NCBI GenBank assembly: GCA_003278345.1
Contig: QCFH01000001.1
Span: 62,001-126,000 of the forward strand
Length of the DNA: 64,000 nucleotides
Origin: Prochlorococcus sp. AG-363-C02
Lineage (GTDB): Bacteria; Cyanobacteriota; Cyanobacteriia; PCC-6307; Cyanobiaceae
Direction: 5' to 3'
The position numbers were made by a program, and so were the translations under genes. A model generated the notes under the pieces. The model did not search any database and was not told the origin of the DNA. It worked only from the letters and a program-made list of their open reading frames with translations. This document shows, in pieces, positions 9,112 through 18,047 of the stretch; position 1 is the stretch's first letter; every line of letters starts with the position of its first letter.

Positions 9112-9603
9112 ATGACGGAAGACAAAAAAAATGCCTCTTCAAAGAAAGAGGCTGAAAAACAAATGGGTAAAGAAACCTCAGAAGCCACTCTTGAGAAAAA
9201 AAGCAAAGAAGATGCTTCAAATGGAAATTCTGCAGCTAAATCACAACTCACTGCTCAAGCAATTATTGATCAGTTTGAGAGATCTCAACAAAAGGATAAA
9301 GTCCCAGAAGTATATGTGGGAGACACAGTTCGTGTAGGGGTAAGAATTAGCGAAGGCAATAAAGAGCGTGTTCAACCGTATGAAGGAGTAATTATTGCTA
9401 AACGTCATGGAGGGTTAAATGAAACCATTACCGTTCGTCGCATTTTTCAAGGGGTCGGTGTTGAAAGGGTCTTCATGGTTCACAGTCCTCAGGTTGCTTC
9501 TATTAAAGTTGAGCGTCGCGGTAAAGTAAGAAGAGCGAAGCTCTTTTACCTGCGTGATCGAGTTGGTAAAGCAACTCGTGTCAAGCAGCGCTTCGATCGC
9601 TGA
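9112..9603 (+). CDS. rplS: 50S ribosomal protein L19
   Basis: 163 residues. The conserved L19 body begins at about residue 46 ([14 protein letters not shown]) and includes [48 protein letters not shown] and [27 protein letters not shown]19 sits at the subunit interface of the ribosome. The N-terminal 45 residues are a Lys/Glu/Ser-rich, probably disordered extension, usual in cyanobacterial L19. ATG at 9112. tRNA-Trp and the hyper-conserved small protein follow on the same strand, so a common precursor transcript is plausible. Confidence 0.97.
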   Translation: MTEDKKNASSKKEAEKQMGKETSEATLEKKSKEDASNGNSAAKSQLTAQAIIDQFERSQQKDKVPEVYVGDTVRVGVRISEGNKERVQPYEGVIIAKRHGGLNETITVRRIFQGVGVERVFMVHSPQVASIKVERRGKVRRAKLFYLRDRVGKATRVKQRFDR

Positions 9604-9615
9604 GGTTTCGACCTC
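9602..9615 (+). promoter_or_regulatory. UUCG-tetraloop hairpin overlapping the rplS stop codon
   Basis: GAGGT-TTCG-ACCTC forms a perfect 5-bp stem closed by a UUCG loop. It begins within the rplS stop codon. No T-run follows, so it is more likely an mRNA 3'-end stabiliser or processing signal upstream of tRNA-Trp than a terminator. Confidence 0.45.
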
Positions 9616-9665
9616 GTTCAATCCAAGTACCATTGTCACTGCATTGGTAATAGGGCATCTTTAAT

Positions 9666-9738
9666 GCGCCGTTAGTTCAGTTGGTAGAACGCAGGTCTCC
9701 AAAACCTGATGTCGGGGGTTCAAGTCCTCCACGGCGCG
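9666..9738 (+). tRNA. trnW: tRNA-Trp (anticodon CCA)
   Basis: A complete 73-base cloverleaf: acceptor GCGCCGT pairs with ACGGCGC, discriminator G. The anticodon stem CAGGT/ACCTG encloses loop CTCCAAA with anticodon CCA, and the T arm has GTTCAAGTC. The 3' CCA is not encoded. It lies 62 bases after rplS. Confidence 0.96.
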
Positions 9739-9773
9739 TTCGATACCCTTTCAACATTTTCTTTGTTTTAAGA

Positions 9774-9962
9774 ATGGAGTTAGACCTTCAACCTGGTGAT
9801 GTCGTAAAAGCCCTTGAGTCTGCAGCTCTTGGCTGGGTTAGGGCACGTGTAATACGAGTCAAATCTGGTGGACGAGTTGTTGTACAAAGTGACCAAGGTC
9901 GAGAATTCACAGCTCGAGGAAACCAAGTTCGACTTATTGAACCAGCTGGTTTTCGTCCATGA
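9774..9962 (+). CDS. Hyper-conserved picocyanobacterial protein (PSHCP), SH3-like
   Basis: 62 residues from the ATG at 9774: MELDLQPGDVVKALESAALG, a beta-rich RVIRVKSGGRVVVQSD segment, and a C-terminus RLIEPAGFRP. I recognise this as the Prochlorococcus/Synechococcus hyper-conserved protein. From memory, it is reported as essentially invariant across the clade, absent elsewhere, SH3-like in fold, and associated with ribosomal protein L2 or RNA. Its place between tRNA-Trp (35 bases upstream) and tRNA-Asp, after rplS and before gltX, suits a translation role. A longer frame from 9681 would run through the tRNA gene and is rejected. Family recognition is firm; molecular function is inferred. Confidence 0.93.
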   Translation: MELDLQPGDVVKALESAALGWVRARVIRVKSGGRVVVQSDQGREFTARGNQVRLIEPAGFRP

Positions 9963-9966
9963 TTTG

Positions 9967-9993
9967 AACAATTTTTTTTTTTTGAAAATTGTT
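9967..9993 (+). terminator. T-rich hairpin after the PSHCP gene
   Basis: AACAATTTT (9967-9975) can pair with AAAATTGTT (9985-9993) around a T-rich loop, starting four bases after the stop codon. The long internal T tract could promote termination. The arms are AT-only, so the stem is weak. Confidence 0.35.
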
Positions 9994-10008
9994 TAAATTG
10001 ACGAAGAA

Positions 10009-10038
10009 CAACCTTTAAAGCAATCTTTTTAAAGGTTG
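10009..10038 (+). terminator. Inverted repeat upstream of tRNA-Asp
   Basis: An 11-base perfect inverted repeat, CAACCTTTAAA (10009-10019) and TTTAAAGGTTG (10028-10038), with an 8-base loop. There is no T-run after it on the plus strand, so it may be a processing site or an attenuator between PSHCP and tRNA-Asp rather than a classic terminator. Confidence 0.5.
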
Positions 10039-10127
10039 AGGTTAATGAGGTGATAGGTTGATAGTTCTTTTGCCAAAATCAAGGCATCAGATCATCTACA
10101 AGGTCTTTCCCTCATTCGACCAAACTT

Positions 10128-10201
10128 GGGACCGTAGTTCAACTGGTTAGAGCACCGCCCTGTCACGGCGGAAGTTGCGGGTTCGAATCCCGTCGGTCCC
10201 G
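10128..10201 (+). tRNA. trnD: tRNA-Asp (anticodon GTC)
   Basis: 74 bases: acceptor GGGACCG pairs with CGGTCCC, discriminator G. Anticodon stem CCGCC/GGCGG, loop CTGTCAC with anticodon GTC, T loop GTTCGAATC. No encoded CCA. gltX starts 20 bases downstream. Confidence 0.97.
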
Positions 10202-10221
10202 TACCCAAATGAAACAAAAAC

Positions 10222-11652
10222 TTGAAAGTAAGAGTAAGGCTTGCACCTAGTCCCACCGGTTATTTTCATATAGGAACCGCTAGAACTGCACTATTTAATT
10301 GGTTATTTGCTCGTAAGAATAATGGTTTATTCCTTTTGAGAATAGAAGATACAGATAAAGAAAGATCAAAAAGTGAATTCACTGTAGATATTCTAGATGG
10401 ACTTAAATGGCTGGGTTTAAATTGGGATGAAGAACCTGTTATTCAGAGCAAAAGATTAGAAGAGCATAAAAAAGCAATTAATAAATTATTAGAATCAGGA
10501 CTAGCCTATAGATGCTACACAACTGAAGAAGAACTCGATTTACTTCGAGAGACTCAAATCAAAGAAGGGAAAGCCCCTCACTATGACAATCGTCACAGAA
10601 ACTTAAGCAGGGAACAAGAAAAAAAGTTTATTCACGAAGGAAGAACTTCAGTTATTCGTTTCAAAGTCGAAGATCAAGCCACAATTATCTGGGATGACAT
10701 GGTTAGGGGCAGAATGGAATGGAATAGCAAAGATCTTGGAGGAGACTTTGTTATTTCCAGAAGGGCAACATCAAATAAAATAGGAGACCCTCTATACAAC
10801 TTAGTAGTAGTGGTAGATGATGCTGCAATGCAGATTAGTCACATAATTCGCGGTGAAGACCATATTGCTAATACTGCCAAGCAAATACTGCTTTACAAGG
10901 CTTTAAGTATAAAGCCTCCGATATTTGCTCATACTCCCTTAATACTCAATGCAGAAGGTAAAAAACTTTCTAAACGTGATGGAGTAACTTCAATTATTGA
11001 TTTTAAAAAAATGGGTTATACAGCCAATGCAATGACTAACTATATGACTCTACTAGGATGGTCACCGCCAGAAACTATGGATGAAAAATTTACTTTAGAA
11101 GAATCATCAAGCGTTTTTAATTTTGAACGAGTTAATAAGGCAGGCGCAAAATTTGATTGGGATAAATTAAATTGGCTAAACGCACAAGAAATTCGCAATT
11201 GGTCTACATCTAAACTTCTTGATCACCTAATTCCTTTATGGAACAAAAAAGGGTGGGAAATACCGAATCAAACCTTGGGATTAAAGCTAGCTGAACTTAT
11301 TTCTCCATCTCTCACAATTATCAATGATGGAATAGAACAATGTGAGTTTTTCTTTAATGATCCTTCTCTAAAAGATGATGGGTCAGAACAATTAGAAACT
11401 GAAGGAGCAAAGGAATGCCTTGGTTCAATTTTGAAAATTTTAGAAGACAAACCCTGGGATGGAAATGATATATCCGTAGCAAAAGAAATTATATATAATT
11501 GCTCAAAATCATTAGGATTTAAAAAAGGGTTAATCATGAAAAGTCTTAGGGCGGCTTTAATGGGAAGCACTAAAGGTCCAGACTTACTTATATCGTGGGG
11601 TCTTCTCGCTTCAGTTGGCAAAGACATAAATAGATTGAAAAAATATATATAA
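10222..11652 (+). CDS. gltX: Glutamyl-tRNA synthetase
   Basis: 476 residues, a class I synthetase. It charges tRNA-Glu, and in cyanobacteria Glu-tRNA also feeds 5-aminolevulinate synthesis upstream of hemL. Motifs are [19 protein letters not shown] (HIGH-type, about residues 7-25), [32 protein letters not shown] and GKKLSKRDG (KMSKS-type, near residue 250). A TGA at 10210-10212 lies in frame upstream, so the TTG at 10222 directly before [12 protein letters not shown] is the only sensible start. It is separated from tRNA-Asp by 20 bases, so the tRNA and gltX may share a transcript. Confidence 0.96.
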   Translation: MKVRVRLAPSPTGYFHIGTARTALFNWLFARKNNGLFLLRIEDTDKERSKSEFTVDILDGLKWLGLNWDEEPVIQSKRLEEHKKAINKLLESGLAYRCYTTEEELDLLRETQIKEGKAPHYDNRHRNLSREQEKKFIHEGRTSVIRFKVEDQATIIWDDMVRGRMEWNSKDLGGDFVISRRATSNKIGDPLYNLVVVVDDAAMQISHIIRGEDHIANTAKQILLYKALSIKPPIFAHTPLILNAEGKKLSKRDGVTSIIDFKKMGYTANAMTNYMTLLGWSPPETMDEKFTLEESSSVFNFERVNKAGAKFDWDKLNWLNAQEIRNWSTSKLLDHLIPLWNKKGWEIPNQTLGLKLAELISPSLTIINDGIEQCEFFFNDPSLKDDGSEQLETEGAKECLGSILKILEDKPWDGNDISVAKEIIYNCSKSLGFKKGLIMKSLRAALMGSTKGPDLLISWGLLASVGKDINRLKKYI

Positions 11653-11661
11653 ATTTAATTG

Positions 11662-12867
11662 CTAATTATTTGAATCTTCTGCTAATAATCCTAATTTTTT
11701 TGCTAATGGTTTTGCGGTAAGGCCTTGTATCCCAACAGTCATAAGAATAGTTAAAAACACCAATCCTTGAAGCCGACCTGCTCCTAGTACTCCTGCTTGC
11801 TCAAGCCTAATAGAAAAAAGAGAAGCAACTGCAGCCGTCACAATTCCTCTAGGTGCTAACCAACCTAAAAAAAGTTTTTGCTTAAAATCTAATGGGAGGC
11901 CAGTCGTAGCAATACTTACAGCCAAAGGACGAACAACTAACATCAGGACCAGTACACAACTAATTCCTCCCCAGCCAAGAGGGCTTAGCTCTCTCCATGA
12001 AACGTCAGCAGCAAGAAGAGGGAAAAGCATTGTTATAGCCAATTGTGCTAATTCGCGAATTAATTCGTCTAATTGATTAACCTCAATTGAAGGGCTTCTG
12101 CCAACAATAAAACCTGCGGCAACTGAAGCAGGCAAGCCTGATTCAGGTAAAATCCACTCGCAAATTCCATAGAGTAAAAATAAAACCCCTAAAGTTATTT
12201 GGAGCCTAATTCCTATTACAGAATCAGCTTTTAGTCTTTTAAGCCCTTCTGAAAGAATCCAACCTGCAAATAATCCAATTAATACACCTCCACCTAACCT
12301 TGCCAATAAACCCAGAAGCAATTCTTTCCATCCATGAAGGTCCCCAACCAACAATTCCAAAAGCAGCAATGCCAAGACAGCTCCTATTGGTTCTAGGACT
12401 AATCCTTCAGCTTCAAGAACATCTCCCAGGGGTGACGCAAGTCGAATCTGTTGAACCAATGGAGTAACGACAGTTGGACCAGTCGCCAGAACAATTGCGC
12501 TATAGACAGCAGCAACATTCCAAGCTAATCCTGCAAGAACATGAGCTGTAACCCAAACTGCTGCCAAAGAAACAAAAAACCTTATTACAGAAATTCTTAG
12601 GACAGTTGTTTTTATAGTGTCTCCAGGCAAACGAAGATTTAGGCCTCCATCAAAAAGGACAAGACTGACTAGTAACCCCACAACGATCTCTAACCCTTGT
12701 CCTAAATCAAGAGGTTCTACAAGCCCCAATCCAGATCTACCTATTAACAACCCTGACAATAGAAGCAAAACCACTCCTGGAAAGCCAGTAAGAGCGGACA
12801 AAAGTCTTGCTCCAGCACCTGCAAAAACAGTGACCCCCCACAGCAGTCCTAGCCGCTCAGGAGTCAT
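11662..12867 (-). CDS. Cation/proton antiporter, CPA1/NhaP type
   Basis: 401 residues with about 11-12 hydrophobic helices throughout. Family-type segments include VVLLLLSGLLIGRSGLG, VSLVLFDGGLNL, IVLATGPTVVTPL (the TDP-like conserved stretch, here TGP) and GWLAPRGIVTAAVASLFS near the C-terminus. It exchanges Na+ or K+ for H+ across the membrane for ion and pH homeostasis. There is no long cytoplasmic C-terminal domain. ATG start at 12867. It converges with gltX, nine bases apart. Ion specificity cannot be read from sequence. Confidence 0.88.
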   Translation of the reverse strand: MTPERLGLLWGVTVFAGAGARLLSALTGFPGVVLLLLSGLLIGRSGLGLVEPLDLGQGLEIVVGLLVSLVLFDGGLNLRLPGDTIKTTVLRISVIRFFVSLAAVWVTAHVLAGLAWNVAAVYSAIVLATGPTVVTPLVQQIRLASPLGDVLEAEGLVLEPIGAVLALLLLELLVGDLHGWKELLLGLLARLGGGVLIGLFAGWILSEGLKRLKADSVIGIRLQITLGVLFLLYGICEWILPESGLPASVAAGFIVGRSPSIEVNQLDELIRELAQLAITMLFPLLAADVSWRELSPLGWGGISCVLVLMLVVRPLAVSIATTGLPLDFKQKLFLGWLAPRGIVTAAVASLFSIRLEQAGVLGAGRLQGLVFLTILMTVGIQGLTAKPLAKKLGLLAEDSNN

Positions 12868-13072
12868 AGAAAATACTATTCAAGAGATCTAAATCAAAAG
12901 TTTGATTTTGAGTAATAAATTTCATATTTAATTGCTAATTGCAAAACTTAAAATGTAGATTTTCCTAAAATAAGTTCAAGCCAATTATTAGCTTAGACAT
13001 ATGCTCTAATCAAGAGGATAGTGTGGAACATCATCCAAATTAATCTTATTAAGATAAGAGCAAAGTTGTAAC

Positions 13073-13261
13073 CTAATGATTTGAAAGAAAATTATTTGCC
13101 AAAATCAATGCAAATAATCCAATAATCAAGCCAACTGAAGCCATGCGGCCATTCCATATCTCTGCCTGAGGAGTAAAACCTCGTTTCCATGAATTAAGTT
13201 CTTGCTTACTTATTGAAGGTTCCAAGTCATTCTTTTTTTGTTTGGATGATGATGACTTCAT
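13073..13261 (-). CDS. hli: High-light-inducible (Hli/SCP) protein
   Basis: 62 residues, single helix. The chlorophyll-binding signature is intact: FTPQAEIWNGRMASVGLIIGL, with E34, N37 and R39 in the ExxNxR arrangement. The polar N-terminal 27 residues are Ser/Lys-rich. Hlips bind chlorophyll and carotenoid and protect photosystem II assembly intermediates or dissipate energy. It lies 40 bases downstream of tsaD on the same strand. Prochlorococcus genomes carry many hli genes, some core and some phage-related; this one is single and surrounded by core genes, so probably a core copy. Confidence 0.93.
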   Translation of the reverse strand: MKSSSSKQKKNDLEPSISKQELNSWKRGFTPQAEIWNGRMASVGLIIGLFALILANNFLSNH

Positions 13262-13301
13262 AACTTAAAAATATAGAAAAGAAAACTTTATAAATGGCAT
13301 T

Positions 13302-14375
13302 TCAAAATGGGGCATCTACTTGATATAGAAGATCAGAATGATCAAGCTGAAACCTTGCAGAAACACCAAGTTCAATTGAACTAGGACTTGTACCAGAGTT
13401 TAGTCTTAATAAAGCAGCAGTGCCTATCATTGCAGCATTATCAGTGCAAAACGCTTTAGGAGCAATATGAACTGCTACAGATTTTTTCGAAGCTTCTTCT
13501 GACATCATTTTTCTTAAACGATTATTAGCAGCCACACCACCAACCATGACTAAAGATTTAATACCATTATCTAATGCATATTTAAGACTTCTTTCAACTA
13601 ACACTTCTGCTACAACTTGTTCAAAGCTTGCAGCAAGGTCAGCCAATGGTAGTTTATCTTTTAACAATTCAAGCTTTTGAATCTTTCTTAATACTGCAGT
13701 TTTGAGACCGCTGAAAGAGAAGTCATATGGATAAAATCCCCCTTCAGGTCTAGAAACTCTGCCTTTTGGGAAGGGAAATCTTTTTGGATCACCATTTATA
13801 CCAATCCTCTCTATTGAAGGTCCGCCTGGATAAGAAAGACCCAATAATCTCGCAACCTTGTCAAAAGCCTCTCCAGCCGCATCATCATGACTTTGACCAA
13901 CTCTCCTATAAATTAAATTTCTCTCAACATGAATTAATTCTGTATGCCCCCCACTTACTAATAAGGCCAAATATGGTGGTATGGGAGGATTTTCTGAAAG
14001 AAAAGAAGATGAAAGATGTCCCTCTAAGTGATTAATTCCTAAAAACGGAATTTCATGAAGTTTAGCCAACGTTCTAGCTGTGATTGAGCCCACAAGTAAG
14101 GCACCTGTCAATCCAGGCGTAACTGTTGCCGCAATTGCATTAATTTGTTTAAACCCAATGTCTGAATTCCTTAAAGCTTTATCTACAAGAAAAGGCATGC
14201 TTTCAAGATGTCTTCTTGATGCTATTTCAGGCACAACTCCTCCCCATTGCGCATGTTCAGCTGCCTGAGAAGCTATGCAATTTGCCAAAATCTGGAATTT
14301 TCCTGCCTTAAATTGGACAACAGCTGCGGCTGTCTCGTCACAACTTGTTTCGAGGGCGAGTACTGTTTGCATCAT
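13302..14375 (-). CDS. tsaD: tRNA N6-threonylcarbamoyladenosine transferase
   Basis: 357 residues of the Kae1/TsaD ASKHA fold. It installs the threonylcarbamoyl group on A37 of ANN-decoding tRNAs together with TsaB and TsaE. Motifs are [27 protein letters not shown] (HxxxH-type metal-binding region), [32 protein letters not shown] and [11 protein letters not shown] near the C-terminus. There are two adjacent ATG codons; either could start it. It is divergent from psaF with 75 bases between. Confidence 0.96.
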   Translation of the reverse strand: MMQTVLALETSCDETAAAVVQFKAGKFQILANCIASQAAEHAQWGGVVPEIASRRHLESMPFLVDKALRNSDIGFKQINAIAATVTPGLTGALLVGSITARTLAKLHEIPFLGINHLEGHLSSSFLSENPPIPPYLALLVSGGHTELIHVERNLIYRRVGQSHDDAAGEAFDKVARLLGLSYPGGPSIERIGINGDPKRFPFPKGRVSRPEGGFYPYDFSFSGLKTAVLRKIQKLELLKDKLPLADLAASFEQVVAEVLVERSLKYALDNGIKSLVMVGGVAANNRLRKMMSEEASKKSVAVHIAPKAFCTDNAAMIGTAALLRLNSGTSPSSIELGVSARFQLDHSDLLYQVDAPF

Positions 14376-14410
14376 TTATGCGTATCTCATTTAACTTAGG
14401 TGTAGTGAAT

Positions 14411-14430
14411 CCTGTTTTTATTAAGACAGG
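14411..14430 (+). promoter_or_regulatory. Short hairpin in the psaF leader
   Basis: CCTGT (14411-14415) pairs with ACAGG (14426-14430) about 20 bases before the psaF start. AAGGATTC follows as the probable ribosome binding region. It may be a 5' stability element; the evidence is only the inverted repeat. Confidence 0.3.
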
Positions 14431-14450
14431 TTAAATAAGGATTCCGACTA

Positions 14451-15002
14451 ATGCGTCGTCTCTTCTCAATTCTTCTATCTGCTTTCCTTCTTTTGGGAAT
14501 AGCACCAACAGTAAATGCAGCTGGTGAAGCTCTTAATGCAGACAGAGCCAGTACAGAATTTACTGCCTCAGGTCTAACTCCATGTTCTGAAAATGCTCGT
14601 TTCCAAGATCGAGCCAGTAGTGCATCTACTGCAAAAGATATCGCAAGATTCGAAAGATATAGCAAAGCTTCTTGCGGTGATGATGGCTTGCCACATCTTG
14701 TTATAGGTGCAACTATTGAGCCTTTTGGTGCTCTTGCAAACAGACATCATGAAGGAGACATATTGATTCCTGGTCATATATTCATTTATATAGCAGGGAT
14801 AATTGGTTGGTCAGGGAGGGAGTATCTAAGAGCTTCTAAAAAGCTTAAGAACCCAGCAGAGAATGAAATATTCATTGATTTCGCTCTTGCAAGACAATGC
14901 TTAATAAAAGGTGCTGCTTGGCCTCTTGAGGCAAATAAGCAAGGAAGGAGTGGAGACCTTCGTGAAAAAGATGAGAATATTTCTTTAAATGGACCTCGGT
15001 AA
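14451..15002 (+). CDS. psaF: Photosystem I subunit III (plastocyanin/cytochrome c6 docking)
   Basis: 183 residues with a signal peptide (RRLFSILLSAFLLLGIAPTVNA, cleavage around residues 23-24) that delivers the N-terminus to the lumen. The mature part has GLTPCSENARFQDRA, the Cys pair (C in TPCSEN and in SKASCGDDGLPHL) and a membrane helix (HIFIYIAGIIGWSGREYLRA). PsaF stabilises donor docking on the lumenal face of photosystem I. psaJ follows 53 bases downstream, the usual psaFJ pair. ATG start with AAGGATTC upstream. Confidence 0.97.
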   Translation: MRRLFSILLSAFLLLGIAPTVNAAGEALNADRASTEFTASGLTPCSENARFQDRASSASTAKDIARFERYSKASCGDDGLPHLVIGATIEPFGALANRHHEGDILIPGHIFIYIAGIIGWSGREYLRASKKLKNPAENEIFIDFALARQCLIKGAAWPLEANKQGRSGDLREKDENISLNGPR

Positions 15003-15055
15003 ATTTGGAATAAATTTTCTTCTTACAACTATTATTCTTAATCACTAATTTACTA

Positions 15056-15190
15056 ATGTTCAAAATCTTCCAAACAAAATGGTTTAGATCTGCACCTGTT
15101 GTTGCAACCCTTTGGATTGTTATTACAGCGGGAATCCTAGTTGAATGGAATAGATTTGTACCAGACTTACTTTTCCACCCTGGATTATAA
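15056..15190 (+). CDS. psaJ: Photosystem I subunit IX
   Basis: 44 residues, normal for PsaJ: an N-terminal [20 protein letters not shown], one transmembrane helix ([17 protein letters not shown]) and a terminal [13 protein letters not shown]. It is a small membrane subunit next to PsaF that helps place PsaF and binds chlorophyll. The gene follows psaF on the same strand. Confidence 0.96.
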   Translation: MFKIFQTKWFRSAPVVATLWIVITAGILVEWNRFVPDLLFHPGL

Positions 15191-15212
15191 AATTAATAGG
15201 TTTTAATTCTGT

Positions 15213-15767
15213 TTAACTTTGAATCAATCTTTTAATTTCTAATACCGCAATATCTAAGTCATCGTTAACTACGGACGCGTTAAATTCGCATTGTGCTTTT
15301 AGCTCAAGTTTTGCTCTGGTTAATCTTTTTAGAATAGCTTCTTCTGTATCAGTTCCTCTTTCCCTAATTCTAGTCTCAAGCTCTTTTAAACTAGGAGGAG
15401 CAATAAATATTTGGAATCCTTGGGGGAAAGAATCTCTTACCTGCCTAGCTCCTTCTAGTTCAATCTCAAGAATGACGCTTTTCCCTCTGGAAAGTTGATT
15501 TTGGACTTCTTTTTTAGGAGTGCCATAACAATTATCTGCGAATTCAGCCCATTCAATAAATCCATTATCTGCCACAAGATCTTGGAATTCTTCTTTATTT
15601 AAAAAGAAATAATCTTTTCCATTTACCTCGCCTTTTCTTGGTAACCGAGTAGTTGCAGAGATAGAAAGCCAAAGATTTTGATTCCCTTCGAGCAATTTTT
15701 TAACTATAGTTCCTTTACCGACACCGCTTGGTCCAGTAATAACTATCAATCCTTTGTTATTTGTCAT
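15213..15767 (-). CDS. gmk: Guanylate kinase
   Basis: 184 residues. It phosphorylates GMP to GDP with ATP. The P-loop is [17 protein letters not shown] near the N-terminus. [23 protein letters not shown] forms the GMP-binding region, and [18 protein letters not shown] and [17 protein letters not shown] the later conserved parts. ATG start. It converges with psaJ and is divergent from the NFACT gene. Confidence 0.96.
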   Translation of the reverse strand: MTNNKGLIVITGPSGVGKGTIVKKLLEGNQNLWLSISATTRLPRKGEVNGKDYFFLNKEEFQDLVADNGFIEWAEFADNCYGTPKKEVQNQLSRGKSVILEIELEGARQVRDSFPQGFQIFIAPPSLKELETRIRERGTDTEEAILKRLTRAKLELKAQCEFNASVVNDDLDIAVLEIKRLIQS

Positions 15768-15802
15768 GCCACTAATTTAATTCAATTAGCGAAAGGAATA
15801 AA

Positions 15803-17548
15803 GTGAGAGAAGAAAAACAATTAGAGAATCTAATGGAGCACTGTCCTATTCAGATAATGGACATAACCGCTCTGAAAGCAGTCGTTGCGGATTTACGTAG
15901 AAAAATAATCCCAAGTCGAATAGAAAAGATACAACAACCAGACTTATGTACTCTGCAAATTGGATTTCGCACCTTAAAAAAACTTTATTGGATAGAAATT
16001 AGTTGGCATGCAGATTCTGCGAGAATCGTCGAGCTAGAAAAAGTCCCAAGAGTGAAAGGTGAAAGCACTTTAAGCAAGCAGATCAAGTTTGGCTCTAGAG
16101 ATATGGCTTTAATAGAAATAAAACAAGAAGGGTTTGAGCGCATAATTGAATTTGGATTTGCATTTCGTCCAAATGAAACCCCTTATAAGTTTTTATTAAT
16201 CGAGCTAATGGGACGTCATAGTAAATTATTATTCTTAAATAATGAGCGCAAAGTAATAACAATCTCAAAACAAATACGCAAGAGCAAATCTCGTTTAAGG
16301 CCAATTAGTACAGGCGATAAATATTCTCAGCCACCTGCACTTCAAGGTATTAGTCCTAACAAAAGTCAACCATTTTCAGAGTGGAAGAAAGATCTATCAT
16401 TAATTCCTATACCACTTAAAGATGCCTTTAAACAAACCTTCAAAGGAATGAGTCCTTCATTCCTAGTTCAATTAGCAGGAGATGAAAAGAATTCTTCAGA
16501 ACAGCTACTAAACAAAAACGTAGATCAAATAACTAAAAAAATTTGGGAAAATCTATTTTCCAGATGGAGAGAATGGTTGAATATATTAGAAGAAGAAAGT
16601 TTCCAGCTTAGTTATAATGGGCCTACTGATTATCAGGTATGGTTGCCTAATCTATCTTATTTAAAAGAAGAAACCTCTATAAGCTTATCTCTTGGTATTT
16701 ACTATCACAAAAAATTAGATGAAAACAAATTGCATAAAGCCTTTAATCAAATTTCAAATGATCTTATAAAGAGAAAAATGAGCGAAGAAGTATTACTGAA
16801 AAAGCAAAATTACTTATATTCAAAGACATTAGATATTAATTTAATAAAAGAAAGGGCTGATAAAATATTATCGGTAAATAAACCCAGCAAAGAGAAGATA
16901 AAAGAAGCACAAGATATGTATTCGAAAGTAAAAAAACTAAAGAGATCAAAAGAAATTATACAAAAAAGAATTAATTACCACATAGATAAAATTAATTTTA
17001 TAAATGAAACAGATTTATTCCTTGATTATATAATTACCAATAATAAAACAAGCAAATCAGAAAAGTTAACTGAAATCATGCAACTTAAAGATGATCTAGA
17101 AAGTTTTCTACTAACTAAAACACAGAAAGTTAAAACAACCTCTAATAAAGAAGTTGATGTTAGTAATATTCTTAGGATAAAAAGCCCTAACGGATTAATA
17201 ATTTATATAGGAAGAAATCACCTTCAGAACGAATTTATTAGCCTCAAAAAAGCCCGCAAAGGAGATATATGGTTTCATGTTCAAGAATGTCCTGGCAGTC
17301 ATATAGTTGTAAAAGCTTCAAATGGAACAGCAGAAGAATCAGATATTCAGGTTTGTGCTGATTTGGCGGCATTCTTTAGCAAAGCAAAACTAAACAAAAA
17401 AGTTTCAATTCTAATGGTCCCTACACATAAGCTTAAAAAGCTAAAAGGTACAGCTCCTGGGGTAGTGAGCCCACGAGAAATTAAAATCTTGTGGGGAGAC
17501 CCTGCAAAGGGGGAAAAGTATATGGATCAATCCACTAAAAATGCATGA
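15803..17548 (+). CDS. NFACT-family protein (RqcH/Rqc2-like)
   Basis: 581 residues. N-terminal NFACT-N domain (DITALKAVVADLRRKIIPSRIEKIQQP), a helical coiled-coil middle (about residues 330-440, Lys-rich) and a C-terminal NFACT-R domain with GDIWFHVQECPGSHIVVKA and APGVVSPREIKILWGDP. Homologues bind stalled 50S-peptidyl-tRNA complexes and add C-terminal Ala tails; older labels call them fibronectin-binding proteins. The annotated start is a GTG; the ATG 15 or so codons in (MEHCPIQIMD) is a good alternative, since the conserved domain begins at MDITALKAV. Confidence 0.92.
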   Translation: MREEKQLENLMEHCPIQIMDITALKAVVADLRRKIIPSRIEKIQQPDLCTLQIGFRTLKKLYWIEISWHADSARIVELEKVPRVKGESTLSKQIKFGSRDMALIEIKQEGFERIIEFGFAFRPNETPYKFLLIELMGRHSKLLFLNNERKVITISKQIRKSKSRLRPISTGDKYSQPPALQGISPNKSQPFSEWKKDLSLIPIPLKDAFKQTFKGMSPSFLVQLAGDEKNSSEQLLNKNVDQITKKIWENLFSRWREWLNILEEESFQLSYNGPTDYQVWLPNLSYLKEETSISLSLGIYYHKKLDENKLHKAFNQISNDLIKRKMSEEVLLKKQNYLYSKTLDINLIKERADKILSVNKPSKEKIKEAQDMYSKVKKLKRSKEIIQKRINYHIDKINFINETDLFLDYIITNNKTSKSEKLTEIMQLKDDLESFLLTKTQKVKTTSNKEVDVSNILRIKSPNGLIIYIGRNHLQNEFISLKKARKGDIWFHVQECPGSHIVVKASNGTAEESDIQVCADLAAFFSKAKLNKKVSILMVPTHKLKKLKGTAPGVVSPREIKILWGDPAKGEKYMDQSTKNA

Positions 17549-17587
17549 AATGACTTATCATCTGGAATTAAGTGAAAAGTTTTTGGA

Positions 17588-17842
17588 ATGTTTGAATTTA
17601 TTGTTGGCTCTCATGAGTTTTTAGGAAACCATAGTTTTGCTGAATTTTTAGTAGGTTACATTTTTGGAGCTGCTTTAATAATTGGTGCTCCAACAGTGTT
17701 TCTTCTGTTGTGCTTCATAGCGCCTCTTATGAAAACAAATGGAAAAATGGGTGGATATAAGGAATTTGAAGCCTATGGCAAATCATCTTTGAACAATTGT
17801 CCTCCATTTATACTCCCTGACCCAACAAACCCTCAGTCTTAA
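17588..17842 (+). CDS. Small membrane protein of unknown function
   Basis: 84 residues with one strong hydrophobic helix (FLVGYIFGAALIIGAPTVFLLLCFIAPLM, about residues 20-48) and a Gly/Pro-containing polar tail ending FILPDPTNPQS. It lies 39 bases after the NFACT gene. The size and topology resemble small thylakoid subunits, but I recognise no family and assign no function. Confidence 0.65.
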   Translation: MFEFIVGSHEFLGNHSFAEFLVGYIFGAALIIGAPTVFLLLCFIAPLMKTNGKMGGYKEFEAYGKSSLNNCPPFILPDPTNPQS

Positions 17843-18047
17843 ATTAATAGTAATTTTTAGAACAGCAACAGGCTTTAGATTTTCAAAAAATCTATCTAGG
17901 CAGGTAAATACATACATTCAGAACTACTTTTACTCCTTCTGAAAAATGTTCTTAGATATTTATGATTATAAAAAAGGAAGCTTGCCTATCAGACTTATTA
18001 TTATTACGAAGCAAAAAGCCTTCCTCTTAAATTGAAGAGCTCCAAAG

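Noticed and set aside
9131..9337. Second-frame ORF inside rplS
   Set aside because: It overlaps the Lys-rich N-terminus of L19 and looks like a product of A-rich codons.
9681..9773. N-terminal extension of the hyper-conserved protein
   Set aside because: It would be translated through the tRNA-Trp gene; the ATG at 9774 gives the family's known length.
14396..14665. Minus-strand ORF antisense to psaF
   Set aside because: It overlaps the psaF leader and signal peptide region; psaF is certain.
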